Below are positions 36,634 through 47,637 of a stretch of DNA of 64,000 nt, in pieces. This stretch comes from Hygrocybe punicea (taxonomy: Eukaryota > Basidiomycota > Agaricomycetes > Agaricales > Hygrophoraceae), in NCBI GenBank assembly GCA_963556145.1, contig OY744463.1:1426001-1490000 (forward strand), given 5' to 3'. The number at the start of each line of letters is the position of its first letter. Position 1 is the stretch's first letter. A program made the translations under genes and the position numbers. The notes beneath the pieces are model-generated. The model saw only the letters and a program-made list of their open reading frames with translations, was not told where the DNA came from and searched no databases.

Positions 36634-37866
36634 TTGAGTACAGCAACAGAGATTTTCAAGCACAGAGAACACCCCCGAGAGCCCACCCGCGCGATTCCAC
36701 GCAGCACCCCAATGCAAAACCATATAAAAAACAGTCTCCGAAGGCCCAAGCGTTACGTCCGAATCATTCTACATGCCCCGCAACCATCTTCACGAATTTT
36801 TGCCCATCCTCACCAATCTGCACAGCCACCTCGCGCAGCCACGTCACCAACTGCATCCACCAAGAATCCGCCCACCCACGCGCACCCACAGCACCCCACC
36901 CTCGTTAAAACACCCCCAAGAGGTTGCCGAGCCGGACGACGTATCCAACAACGCCGTCGCGCAGCCAGGTGCGCCCTCGATATCACCGTCCCCGTGTTCG
37001 ACTCACCATTTTTCATTCAGACGCCCACAGGTTCACTACTGAATACACAGACGCTCGAGACCCCCCTGCGTTCATACAGCGGCCCCACGAGCCACTCCAT
37101 CACCTACCCCGTCTTCGGCATCTCCGTTTTCACGCCCACCCATCCGTTGCCACGTCGCCCAACCGCCACGTCACCAAATCGACTGGCAAACCTCGCCCGC
37201 ATCGGCACCTTCTTCCTCGATCCCATGGGCCCGGCGCAACACGCCCGCGTCCACTCCCTCGCGCCTGCCGTCTCCGTACCAACCCAACGGCCCATACCCA
37301 CGCAAACGATGCGTCCAAACCCACCCAACGAAACGCAACAACGGGCTACCCGCGCGAGAACCCACGAGCCCCACGCCGGCTCATTTCTCGGCCCCATACG
37401 CCCATTCCCAACGCGATCAAACGCCCCCACGCAGGAACCGGGCAACAAAGTCGACCCAACGCGACCGGCACGCCCCACCCCACCATACCCCATTTCCACA
37501 CACACGGCCCCACGTCCCACACCCCCACGAGTCTACGCACCACCACAATGGCCCATCCCCGCGATACGACGACCCCAAGCGATGTACCCGACGTCGCAAG
37601 TCCATCCGCAGCACCCCCGAAGTCAGATCCCCCATTGCCTCACCCACACGACGTACCACGACGGCCGTACCCCAAACGGACGCGTTCGCGGCCCTGCCCA
37701 CGCATCGTATGGCGGCCCCACATCCCCTCATGTCGACTCACGCCCAACGACCCACCCACCGACTCCGCGCCGTCTCATTCTGCCCCCTTTTCCACATTCT
37801 ACCACTGTTTCCCCACCTTTTTTTCACCATGATCCACCATTATTAGATCCATCTGGGGTAGACTAG
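36634..37866 (+). CDS. 410-codon Pro/His/Arg-rich ORF of the family D LTR element
   Basis: Open from MSTATEIFKHREHPREP to DPPLLDPSGVD. Very rich in Pro, Thr, Arg and His because the plus strand is C-rich and G-poor. No Gag, protease, RT or integrase motif. A second plus frame (36924-37832) is also long and open, which suggests the openness follows from base composition. It may be translated or may be only packaging/spacer RNA. Confidence 0.3.
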   Translation: MSTATEIFKHREHPREPTRAIPRSTPMQNHIKNSLRRPKRYVRIILHAPQPSSRIFAHPHQSAQPPRAATSPTASTKNPPTHAHPQHPTLVKTPPRGCRAGRRIQQRRRAARCALDITVPVFDSPFFIQTPTGSLLNTQTLETPLRSYSGPTSHSITYPVFGISVFTPTHPLPRRPTATSPNRLANLARIGTFFLDPMGPAQHARVHSLAPAVSVPTQRPIPTQTMRPNPPNETQQRATRARTHEPHAGSFLGPIRPFPTRSNAPTQEPGNKVDPTRPARPTPPYPISTHTAPRPTPPRVYAPPQWPIPAIRRPQAMYPTSQVHPQHPRSQIPHCLTHTTYHDGRTPNGRVRGPAHASYGGPTSPHVDSRPTTHPPTPRRLILPPFPHSTTVSPPFFHHDPPLLDPSGVD

Positions 37867-38009
37867 TCTGCCTGTTTTCTTTTCTTTTCTTTTGTGTGCT
37901 TTGTGTTCCCTTCTGTTTCCTGCTTTCCTTCCTCCCCTTGTTTCTGCTCTCTTTGTTTTGCTTGTCTTTTGCTAGCGACGAGGGCGTCGCTATGAGAGAG
38001 GGGGGCACT

Positions 38010-38165
38010 TGTAGTAGTGGTGCCTGTCCTATCACGTGACCTCAGTCCCACGGTTGGGTCCCTTATCTAGCAGTTGCCTGTAGTAGACAGTTCTCTATCC
38101 CATCCACCTTGACCTTTCCGTGCGATTCCGTCCCTGATCCCGAGAGGTCCCTCGGGACCACTCCA
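38010..38165 (+). repeat. 3' LTR, family D
   Basis: Follows the tract GAGAGAGGGGGG (37994-38005). Near identical to the 5' LTR. Confidence 0.93.
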
Positions 38166-38842
38166 CCGGTCCAGGTGAACAATCGTGAGCACACTTGGGC
38201 GGCTGAGTCGCTGTTAGGCAATCCACACCTCCAGCGACTAGCAAGCTCGGCCAGCGGTGAGTCCCAGGGCCATCATCTAGGGAACTGCATTTTGACCTCA
38301 TACTCCAGCTGCTTTTGCCCTGTGGGCACCCAAAATTTACCAGTACTACCAAAGCCATTTGGAACCACTTTACTCTCGGATGCCTCATCTCCACCGGAAC
38401 TTCAATGGCAGCATCTTCCCAAGCGCGGCCTTCAATTTTGGGCCCAACGTCTGGACATTTAAGCACCGGGACAGCATGAACTGTCCATTTGGATGGTATC
38501 CAGGCTTTGGGTCACTTCGATCCCAAAGCTGGAGGCCACCTAATTCTGTGGGATCTAGGGTTGGTCATAGAATTTCCCCCTGGTGCTCTAATCCTAATCC
38601 CATCAGCCATCCTCACACACTCGAACATCCCAGTGCAGCCTGGTGATACCCGGGCATCCTTCACCCAGTATTGTGCGGGTGGTCTTTTTCGCTACGTTGA
38701 CAATGGTTTCCGAACAGAGGCCCAATTGCGTGATGAGGATCCTGCTGCCCTGGCTCAGGCACTAGAAATGAAGAAAACTCGTTGGGAAATGGGCCTTGGA
38801 CTTTTCAGCACCCTGGATGAATTGTTGACTCAGGTAGAATAG

Positions 38843-39794
38843 GTAAGTGAAATCGACAGGTTTGATTTCACCACTATTGACCCTGATTCCAGTGATTTCA
38901 TGCAATTAATTAAAAGTTTTCAACACAGTAGATAAGAGCAATTTTGTAAGAATTAGAAGTCGATCAAAGTTGCTTTGAATGATGGACAAATCTCTTTCTG
39001 AATGCCAACCCCTTTGGAAACTGCAAGGGGCATTTCTGCTGAACACATTCCACGAAACTGAGGTGACGAGGTGAGCAGATATGAAGTGGCAAGGAGAGGG
39101 TAGTTCACCTCTTTACTGCAAAATCTGCCAAGGCGGCATCTCTACTGCGCATGTTGACTACTTTCTGAGTTTTTCCAAGTCGCATGACAATGATGTCGCC
39201 CCTCCAGCGGAAGCCAGGTGCAATTCCTACCAACACTTTATTGATGGGCAGAAGTCAATGGTTCTTGCAAAATATTTGGAAGGTATAGGCGTGGTTTGCT
39301 TCATAAATGGTGACCAGACAGTCATGGATGAATGGCTGGGTTTTTAAGTGGGCTAATGCCCCTTCGAGCAGAGGAAACTGGCGTGTGCCACTTTCATGGG
39401 TTGGGATCTTGGTGTAGATAGGACGGCGTGACGATGACGCATACAGACATGCCCGTATTTGGAAGTAACGATCCTATGCAGTATTGTATTGACAGGCTTA
39501 ACTAGCGGCATTGGAGACTTACTTTGCTGGTGGGTGACATGGGTGTGCGGAACGAAGGCATTTTAATTGACAGAGATGATGACCCACAGACCGTTTATTG
39601 TGGCCCTATAAGCTCAAAATTAACAATTATTACTATGCCCACAGGAAGCTATTGTCAATTCCTTTGGCTTGAAGAAATTTCCTCCTCGGTACCGCAATGA
39701 TCCGAAGAAAAATTTTCATCACAATTAACTGGCAACACAATAAGTAAGCTGTAGAAAAAGGCGATTTTTACGACAGAATCATCCTCCATTCACC
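38843..39794. other. Intergenic, no clear gene
   Basis: AT-richer DNA between the oxygenase and SSDES genes. An 88-codon frame at 39081-39347 contains LYCKICQGGISTAHVDYF but I recognise nothing in it. It presumably holds the promoter of the next gene. Confidence 0.35.
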
Positions 39795-42027
39795 ATGTTT
39801 AGCATGTTGAGATTTTCGGCTACTGCTACTACTGCTGCTGCTGCTGCTACTGCTACTGCTACACCTGTAAATGCGCCAGCTATGGGAGCAAGCTCCGGGC
39901 CCAATGCCACCATCCAGGTGAGAACCACTGAATCCACCAGAAATCTAACATATCTGATCCATCTTCATACCTGCAGCCACCACCACCCAACAACCCCATC
40001 GAGGTAGGTGCTAGTTGTAAGCAGGACCAGTCAGGCCACCAGGCCGTGCAGATGGATCCAATCAATGGTGGATCCGGCAGTGGGACTGCAACACCAGCAG
40101 CTGGGCCACAACTTTGACACCCTAGCCCAGCAGGGAGTGAATCCAATGACAGTGGCCGATGACGTGGTCAGGTGAGATGTGTCTTTCTGGTTCACTTGCA
40201 GTCAGTGCTGAAGGTAGTGGGAAGAGTTCTGCACAGAAGGTAATGGTCGTCGAACGAGAGTGTTTACAAACCAGGAATCGGTTGGCAGAACATGAGGCCA
40301 TGATCAAGCAGTTGCGTTTCGAGGTAAGCTGTGCTCCAGCGTTTGGGATGGCAACTCATGGAGGCACCCCAGCTAAAAAAACGTCAACAAGGCATCCCGG
40401 CGTTTGTTGATGCACTTGAGGAATGATTGAGAGTAGCAGAAAGCACAGCTCAACTGGCCGAAAAATGGGCGCAGCAGGTGGAACAGCTACTTCAGAATGC
40501 TCAGCAGGCCAGGAGCAGCCATTGCGGTGCAGAAATGCCACAGGATATTCGTGATGGCGACGACATGGTTATGAAAGAGGCTGCACAGGGTAGAGAGGAG
40601 CCCCAGGTAGAGTCTGATGATGACCATCATATGGTGAGAACCAAGAAATAAAACTAGCTTATGACTTATTTGTCGACCCAGGGTGCTCCAAATGATAATT
40701 CAGCGCAAAATGTGCCGCCGCCGATGTGGTTTTCAAGGCCACGGTTAGGGGCAGGACCTACCCTCAAGGCCACGTTCAAGCCACAGCCACTCTTTCACCC
40801 CTCGGCTTCACCTGAGCCAAATGCGTTGCCGCAGAAACAGGTTGGCACCAGGTCGTCAAATTAATCCCTGCTGATGAACCCGCCAATAGCTGGAAATGTT
40901 AGAGCAGAAAATGGACTGGTTGCTCGCCAGTGTTCAAGAACTGAAGTTTGGATGGCCTCAGCCAGGCGCCCCTAGGCCTCGAACAACCTGAAGACTGCCA
41001 GCCCACCGATTTAAGCCAGCACCAATGAGAAACTGCAGCCCCTTAAGAACCGGGAAACTGGTGAGTTGCTTCACACTGCAGGCGATGAAATGCCAAACCA
41101 GAACTTGCAGAAAGATGTTTGAACTGCCATGAACAAGCTGTTGGGCATTGAACATGACAAAGACGCATTGCACATCCTTCCTCCACCACCGGACAACCTT
41201 GACCGGTATGAAGATGACTGGGGTGGACCAGGACCCTCCATATGCCCCATGACGCCTGACTGGGGCAATCTCCGTGGAGAATGGAACTACCGACTATATG
41301 AATTGTTCATCAGTTATGTTGAAGCGCCACCTCCTGATGGCTGTGGATATGCCTTGGATGAGGAGAGTTGCGTTGAAATTCACGAGATGTTCTTCGGGCG
41401 ATTGTATCACCTCAAGCGGGAGATGCAGGCTGCATCCCCCAAATCTGGAGAGAGAGAACACCAAACCAGGGAACGCCTCGCCCAGGCCAAGAAGTCTGCC
41501 TTGACGCGGCAAAGGCCAAACACAAGACGCAAACAGGTGAGCAAATCCTTGCACATGGCGTAGCATAAATGCCAATCAACGGATAGCTGTTTGACAGCAG
41601 GCTCGAAATCACACTGAGCAACAGAACGACACCCTCTGGAGAGATTGAGCCAGCTTGGAATTGCATGTATGAGGTCATTGACCAACTCGATGCCCAGGGC
41701 ATGAGCTCAGATGAAAGCGATAACGACGAAGCAGGCAGAAAAGTCTATGTTGCAAGAAAGAAGGCTTGGCGTGATAAGGAAATTACAAGACTCCTGAGGT
41801 TAGTCGATCGGGATAACAACATGAAACATTGCTATGGCAACACCAGGGCTGGGAATCCCCCCCACCATCGTGTGGTTCGAGGAGGAAAGGAGAGCAGGCG
41901 CGAGGCACCTCCTGGCCTGCCATTGAATTTCTACAATCGGAACTGGTATGCAGAGCTGACAAACCAAGAGAAGAAAGAGCTTGGGGCCACGAAAGAGGTC
42001 GAAATGCCGGACATCATGGAGGCATAG
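39795..42027 (+). pseudogene. Coiled-coil / SSDES-motif cargo protein
   Basis: Start ATG 39795 (MFSMLRFSATATTAAAA), followed by several introns (for example 39916-39976). Blocks: a coiled coil VMVVERECLQTRNRLAEHEA (about 40243-40320) and QLAEKWAQQVEQLLQNAQQA; a Pro-rich part; TAMNKLLGIEHDKDALHIL; GEWNYRLYELFISYVE and PPDGCGYALDEESCVEIHEM (41277-41390); RQRPNTRRKQ then an intron; MSSDESDNDEAGRKVYVARK; YGNTRAGNPP; GLPLNFYNRNWYAELTNQ; end DIMEA at 42027. A TGA at 41120-41122 interrupts KDV*TAMNK, probably CGA to TGA. I recall this block order from unnamed Agaricomycete repeat proteins; function unknown. It lies in the plus-strand run of cargo genes. Confidence 0.62.
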
Positions 42028-42029
42028 GT

Positions 42030-43221
42030 CCGTTTCTGAATAATCTGTACTAATTGATATGAATATGGAGCATTTGCATGACTAAGGCAAGGTTTACCAA
42101 AAGAGAATGAGGAGCCGGGAACGACGCTGAGGACTTGGTGAGCGAGAACTTAAGGCCAGCGGTTCGGGGGTAAATGCGAACGTTCCCAGGCAACCCAAAG
42201 TACGAGGGAATGAGCGGTAGGCTCAGCATCTCTGGGAACCCATAAGACGATGAGGACTCAGTGGGCGAGGACACGTAAGGCCAGCAGTTCGAGTGATTCA
42301 ATGGGGTGAATGGCGAATGTTCCCGGGCGACTTGAAGATGAGAGAATGAGGAAAAGGAATGAGGGAAAGACTTAGTGAGCGAAAGGGACAGAGTGAGGAG
42401 CCGACTCAGCATCTCTGGGAACCCATAAGATGCTGAAGATTTGGTGAGCGAGGACGTACGGTCAGTGGTTCGAGCAAAGTGACAGGGGGCAGATGGCAAA
42501 CATTCCTGGGTCATGCGACGGACGAGGGAATGAGGGGTGGGCTCAGCATCTCTGGGAACCCATAAGACGCTGATGAAGAACTTAGAAGGCAAGGCGTTGA
42601 GACCTTTTTTGGTTGTTTGTCTTTGCTTGGGTGGGCTCGCCTTATTGGGGCTTTTTGTTTTTTTCTCCTTCTCCTCAGCGTGTTTTGGGTTCCCAGACAC
42701 GTGCCCACTGCCTCCTCTGTCGTCTATCTAACATGTTTTGGGCTCCCAGACACGTTGTTCACTTCCTCTTCCACCAGTGCTCCCCCCGGATTCCCCGTTA
42801 CGCGTCAGCGCCCCCGGATTCCCCCCTACGTGGCTTCGGCGTGGTCTCATCGCCCCATTCCTGCACGTGAGTGCTTTTCTTTCTGCCCACCTCTCGCCGC
42901 TCATTGGGCCACTCAGGGATCAACCCTGGGACCGAGTGGGCCAGCGAGCTTTGAGACACCGCAGATGCTTGGCCGAAGTCCCACTCCTGAGCTCATGATA
43001 TTTTTCTCCAGACTCGCACCCTGACGTGTTTTGGGCTCCCCAGACACCAATCCCACTTCCTGTACCTCAGTGCTCCTCCCGGTCAGGTCTTCAGTTTCCC
43101 AAGCATGTTTTGGGCTCCCAGACACGCCTTCCTTCTTCGCCCTGATCTTGCCACGCCCTTCAATCTTTTTGCGTACTTTTCCCGCCATCACCTCATCCCT
43201 TGTGTTGGTTATTTGGATGTC
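42030..43221 (+). promoter_or_regulatory. Intergenic module P3, upstream of the last cargo gene
   Basis: Third copy of the module. Repeats of ATCTCTGGGAACCCATAAG (about 42226, 42412, 42548), then GTTTTGGGTTCCCAGACACG (about 42682), TTTTGGGCTCCCAGACACG (about 42735 and 43107) and a related GTTTTGGGCTCCCCAGACAC (43028). Ends just before the ATG at 43222. Confidence 0.55.
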
Positions 43222-46200
43222 ATGTCTGCTCCACCACAGCCGCTGGACCACTCTGAAGGATGGGCGCACCTCCTGAATGGGGTGCTTTACTACTCCCCCA
43301 ATTCCTCCTGCAGTATATCCCCTCCTCCACCCAAACTGCCTCACCTCCTCATGACCAACGTTTTCCAGACCCGATCACCCGGCCACCTGCAGGATTACCA
43401 ACATCCCCGGTGGTGGACCTCAGCGTTCGGTTATCTGAGCTTCTTGCCAGTCCATCCCTCATTCAGTGGCTATCCATTCGACCACCTCGCCCACATGCCG
43501 CCCCTCAAGAAGGAGGAGGGGGGATTCCGCCTTCATCCCTACCTCGCCAGCCATTGGCTTCGGCTTGAGCAAAGGCTGGTCCACGCCATCGCCTTGTTGG
43601 CACAGAAATACCCTGTTGCTGTCCTACCGCCTTGGCACCCCTCTGCATGGGGCTATGGATGACCTCACAAAAGCCACTACATCGCGCGATGGCGTGCCAT
43701 CATTTCGAGGGACTGGTTTGTAGTTTTCATGGCTGCCCTCTCCTTTCTCATGGCTGCAGGAGAGTCACACTTCCGCGATGCCCTCATCCCGGACTGGTTT
43801 ACCCGGTTGGCAGAGGCTGGCTTTGACCAGTCCTGGTTGGCAGGGGTCGCTTCGTCTTCTGTCCACACCTTTTCGTCATTTGCTCCTCGTGTAGGGGTCT
43901 TCCTAGACCTATTAGATCCCGAAAAAACGCAACCAGCAGTGGAGTGGTTCTGTCATTACCACGTCCCTGTTTGGTATCCTTGGAGAGTGGAAGAAGCACA
44001 AGCCATTCGCCAGCACATCTGGCTCCAGGGTTTGGCTCCTCCTCCCCATAAACTACAGGACGCGACCACTTTCTTCACCTCTGCTCCCTCAGCATCTTCG
44101 CATCTCCTCACCACGGCGCCTTCAGCTTCACAGGACCCCCAGGACCGAGCAAGCCCAGCTCTTTCCAGCACCCATCCCATGAAGGCCCAGCCCACATGGA
44201 AGGACTTCTTTGCTGAGCGCGAAAGGATGAATGCTCAGAAGCTGGAGAAGGAATCCCCTTCAGCTCATCAGACTCGGTTGAATCGTGAGCGCAACCCACC
44301 CACCATCAGCACGAAAGTATTTGAATGGGTCAAAAGCGATGAGATTCCTTCGCAACTCATACGTAAGGCGGTTCTGCAGAGTGCAAGAGAAGAAACGTTA
44401 GGGAATTATGGGGCAAATCAGCGACGCTATGATGCCTTCTGGAATGAATGGGACTGTTGTGAGGAGTTTGGGCCAGAGGATGACCACAACAATGAGGACA
44501 ATGATTACAATGAGGATTTCTGGGGGCCACGGCAAGAGGAGATTCAACCAGATCCTGATCACAACCCTGGAATCCGAACCCAGAGGTCACTGTCACCACC
44601 CCTCATGGCAGATGACATTCAGCCCGTGAAGGAAACGCCAGACTAGTGTTGCCGTAGTTCGGTTCCGAACCTAGCCGAACCCGGTTCAAACCCCGAACCG
44701 AACCCTAGGTTCAGTCTAAGTTCAGCCAAGTGCTGAACCGGACCGCAGTTTCAGTTCCGGGTTTCGAGGCCTGCCGGATTTCCTGAACGGCTCCAAACCG
44801 CGTCCAAACCGCGAACGCGGATATTTTCAAGGTATTTATTTCATTTGTTTTTCATATTTCTTTACTTACTTTTTCGTGGTAAACAGTATCATGTGACCAT
44901 TACACGAAGTTTCTTCACCAACAACAACAACTTGAACGCAAGGCCAATGAACGCGACACAATGTCGCGTTCATGGACACAGGTAAGTTTTATCATTTATC
45001 TTAACTTTACTAATATTATCTGTTACAGGAAACTCGACCACGACCACATCGCGAGCACACCACTGCGGCACAAAATGGATCCCAATGCCAACGCGATGCC
45101 AATGGACACGGGACAGCCGCAACACCACCACCACCACCACCACCACCACCAGCGGCGGCAACGGCAATGGCAATGGCAACGGCAACCAGGCAACGACAAC
45201 GGCAATGGCCAGCAGCAGCAGCAACAGCGGAAGCAGCAGCGCCGGCAGCAACGGCAGCAGCAGCAGTGGCAGCGGCAGCGGCAACTGCAAATGCCATCCA
45301 ACATCACCACCAGCGGCAGCAACAACAATGGCAAGGACAACCACGACGGCCAGCAGCAGCAGCAGCAATGCTGGCAGCAGCAGCAACAGCGGCAGCGGCA
45401 ACGGCAACAGCAGCAGCAGGAGCACAGCAACAACAGCAGCAACGGCGGCAGCAGCAGCAGCAGCAACGGCCACGACAGCAGCAGCAGCATTGGCAGCAGC
45501 AACGGCGACGGCAGCAACAGCAGCAGTGGCAGCGGCACCGGCGACGGCAGCAGCAACGGCCACAACAGCAGCAGCAGCAACGGCGGCAGCAGCAGCAGCA
45601 GCAGCAGCAGTTGCAGCAGCAACGACCACGGCAGCGGCAGCAACAGCGACAGTGGCAACGGCAACGGCAGCAGCAGCAGCGCCGGATGGCTCCCCCGCAG
45701 CCCAACTACCTCGTGAAGTGAAGCGCCGTATCAATTGATACGTGCCTGCCATTCACGAGGAGAACAGAGCTCATGGGGTGAGCCCATCTCGGTCCGGGGT
45801 TCAGACCGCGTCTGAACCCAGACCGAATGCGGACAGACGGTTCGATGCCGTCTGGGTCCAGGTTTGGCCCAGCGCCAAACCGGACCCGAAGTTCGGTTCG
45901 CGGTTCCGCCAAAAAGGGTTGGAACCGGACCGAACTGAACTTCGGCAACACTACGCCGGACATGTACAAAATCGTGCACCTGTTATCCATGCACCACGGA
46001 TTCGTGCCACCAATACCGGTTCCCCATCAGGCTCGCCCCATGGAACCCCAGGCCATACAGGCCTTCCTTCACGCAGTCGGATTGACATGACAGGATGATC
46101 CCATCTTTGCGACGGGTCTCGATGCGATTGCCTTAAATCTTTTTGAAGCCCTTGTCTCGGGTCTGCAACCTGAGCAACCTTTGTGGGACTTGAGTCGGGA

Positions 46201-47076
46201 CAGCCGCCAGCCTGTGGTCCTCACAGATCACATCAAGCGCCTTTGCCATCTGCTGTCTTGGCTTTATTTCTTTGACTTTGGGCGAGCTGCGACCGTCCCA
46301 TGGAAGATCACTGTCTCTCAACCTGCTGACATGCTTTACATCTGCAGATTGGATGTTGGGTGTCAGGAAGTAGACATTGCTCGAAACCTTCTGCAGAGGG
46401 GAATTCAATTCCGAACTCTTCACCCCCTTAGGGAAATTCCCAGCTCGCCGTCATTCCACCCCTCCACCGTTCCCATTCGACTCTCCGGGTACAAATTCTC
46501 AAGAAGAGACCATGACGCATATCTGCACCAGCGTGCCATGATCTTGAGTGGTCATGGGGGTCGAGCAGCACTTCTCCGAGGCGGGGTTTTGTGGCGTCTG
46601 GCTGTGCAGGAAACAAGCTTCCACACCGTCTTACAAGGCCCGTCATCTGCGGTACTCCTGCATCGGGATGGGTTCTCGGTTCAAGATAGCAATTCGGTTG
46701 ATTGCCTCTGGGATGATGACTTGAGCGAGGATGAGATCCTTTTACTTTGTGGGACGTATATCTGTTACACCGGTATGTTTGTGCTTTTAATTTACCAAAC
46801 CTGATGGGCTCCCTGTTAGGCAATGGCGCCCAGACCGCCACGGTGTCTTGGTTTCCCCTGCCCTGGACGTATGATGCAAGTGGAGAAAACTATGGGCGCT
46901 GGACTGAGTGGTCTGAAATGGTTTACCAAACGTGGTTGACCAGAGTTGAGAAGGGAGAGCCACCACTTCCTCAACATCAATGGCGAGATCGATTAAGGGG
47001 GCACCACAAATCTCGCAAGCTCAAGCAGGCTATGTCTTCCATTTCCAAAGGTTTCCTCAAAGATGGTGGGTCGTAA
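43222..47076 (+). pseudogene. Unknown cargo protein (MSAPPQP family), split by a hAT-like element
   Basis: Start ATG 43222 (MSAPPQPLDHSEGWAHLL). One frame runs 43222-44643 except TGA 43660-43662 (GYG*PHKSHY, likely CGA). Blocks: NVFQTRSPGHLQDYQHPRWW, YPFDHLAHMP, LASHWLRLEQRLVHAIALLA, then RDWFVVFMAALSFLMAAGES (hydrophobic), VEWFCHYHVPVWYPW, a Ser/Ala-rich linker, KAQPTWKDFFAERERMNAQK and an acidic stretch. The hAT-like element 44644-45953 is inserted; without it the frame goes KETPDMYKIVHLLSMHHGF. A second TGA is at 46088-46090. Then YFFDFGRAATVPWKITVS, ILLLCGTYICYT, an intron 46773-46819, GNGAQTATVSWFPLPWTYD and stop at 47076. I recall this as an abundant unnamed Agaricomycete family; no function is known to me. 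Confidence 0.65.
44644..45953 (+). mobile_element. hAT-like non-autonomous element (TAGTGTTGCCG family), copy 2
   Basis: TIRs as at 32235-33658. 8-bp TSD CGCCAGAC / CGCCGGAC (44636-44643 and 45954-45961, one change). Same outer parts and intron (GTAAGTTTT ... CTGTTACAG, about 44982-45028). The middle is (CAG/CAA/GGC)n triplets (about 45120-45690) of different pattern from copy 1. Its TAG end supplies a stop codon to the gene it hit. Confidence 0.9.
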
Positions 47077-47135
47077 ATTTTAGTCCTCTTACTTAGCAAA
47101 TGAAATAAAAAACCTTTACTCCACTCTCAGGCGTG

Positions 47136-47637
47136 CACTCAAGTGTTCACTAAGTGTGTGCTAAGTGTGTGATGAGCGACACACTTGAGTGCGTGAAGCA
47201 TTGTGGGCCATGCAAAATGCTTTATTTCCGAAATATTTTGCAAAGGCTAAATCTTATTGTGAAATATGGAATGTTGTGACTGGCAAAATCCTTGGCCAAA
47301 ATTCTACATTTGGTGAGGTTGAATAAACAAGATTTTGACGTCTTGCAAAATTGATTGAATTTGATATTTTTTACAATTATTTTGACAGCTGACAAGGTAT
47401 GGGAAAACTTTCACTTTTGTCTACATTTTCACTCAGAACAATACTTTTAAATTTGATTAATTTTGTGTCGAGATAAATTCCCACAAATATTTGTGTTTAA
47501 ATAGAATTTCACGAGTTATTATGTGTGAAATTTTAATTGGATTTTGCACGGTTTAAAATCAAATGCAAAACTTTAACAAGCTTCCAATCATTTTGCAATC
47601 ATTTTGCATCCTGCAAAATAGTGTGGTGTCAGCAGTG
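47136..47637 (-). repeat. Right 502-bp TIR of giant CACTA-like element
   Basis: CACTCAAGTGTTCAC ... GGTGTCAGCAGTG; inverted copy of 22078-22579, same length. Followed by GTT. Confidence 0.9.

Larger units (their letters stand above)
36408..38165 (+). mobile_element. Small non-autonomous LTR retrotransposon (family D), complete
   Basis: LTRs of 156 bp at 36408-36563 and 38010-38165 differ by about two bases. 4-bp TSD CCGG (36404-36407 and 38166-38169). Primer-binding site at 36567-36591 and polypurine tract at 37994-38005. The interior is C-rich with one long ORF and no Pol. Two differences between LTRs mean a recent insertion. Removal rejoins the oxygenase frame (GTTRPV to QVNN). Confidence 0.92.
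35432..38842 (+). pseudogene. Probable TET/JBP-like 2-oxoglutarate/Fe(II) dioxygenase
   Basis: Candidate start ATG 35432 (MLWFPHARL, then donor GTAAGC). An exon reads DSVDFGRLLEEATLCDSEEL; later KTLKAHMQPAT, GYQAVPKSFLDAQKAYTLPE, RIIACLAGQPCD and GPFPVLNVGITHSLGTTRPV. Removing the LTR element 36408-38165 continues QVNNREHTWAAESLLG. After an intron (about 38258-38308): FNFGPNVWTFKHRDSMNCPF (His 38464, Asp 38470 = HxD), a frameshift near 38495, GGHLILWDLGLVIEFPPGAL, LTHSNIPV (His 38618) and GDTRASFTQY (Arg 38651). HxD, a distal His and an Arg on a jelly-roll-like strand pattern fit Fe(II)/2-oxoglutarate binding. TET/JBP enzymes oxidise 5-methylcytosine or thymine in DNA, and basidiomycetes have transposon-linked expansions of them. 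The assignment is by motif memory and moderately secure. Stops and the frameshift make this copy inactive. Confidence 0.6.
22078..47637. mobile_element. Giant CACTA-like transposon with six genes
   Basis: The 502-bp inverted repeats 22078-22579 and 47136-47637 bound it, with outer ends CACTGCTGACAC ... GTGTCAGCAGTG. The 3-bp TSD is GTT (22075-22077 and 47638-47640), as usual for CACTA elements. The mariner transposase on both sides is one frame once the segment is removed. Content, left to right: TNP2-type transposase (minus), WD40 protein (minus), unknown (plus), TET/JBP-like oxygenase (plus), SSDES protein (plus), unknown (plus). Later insertions inside total about 7.1 kb, so the original length was near 18.5 kb. 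Boundaries and TSD are seen in the sequence; the unity of the cargo is a strong inference. Confidence 0.88.

Noticed and set aside
36924..37832. Second long frame in the family D LTR element
   Set aside because: Overlaps the 410-codon frame; G-poor plus strand makes stops rare, so openness is weak evidence.
44961..45752. Several 180-260 codon frames in the second triplet region
   Set aside because: Same reason; composition of the repeat, no conserved domain.
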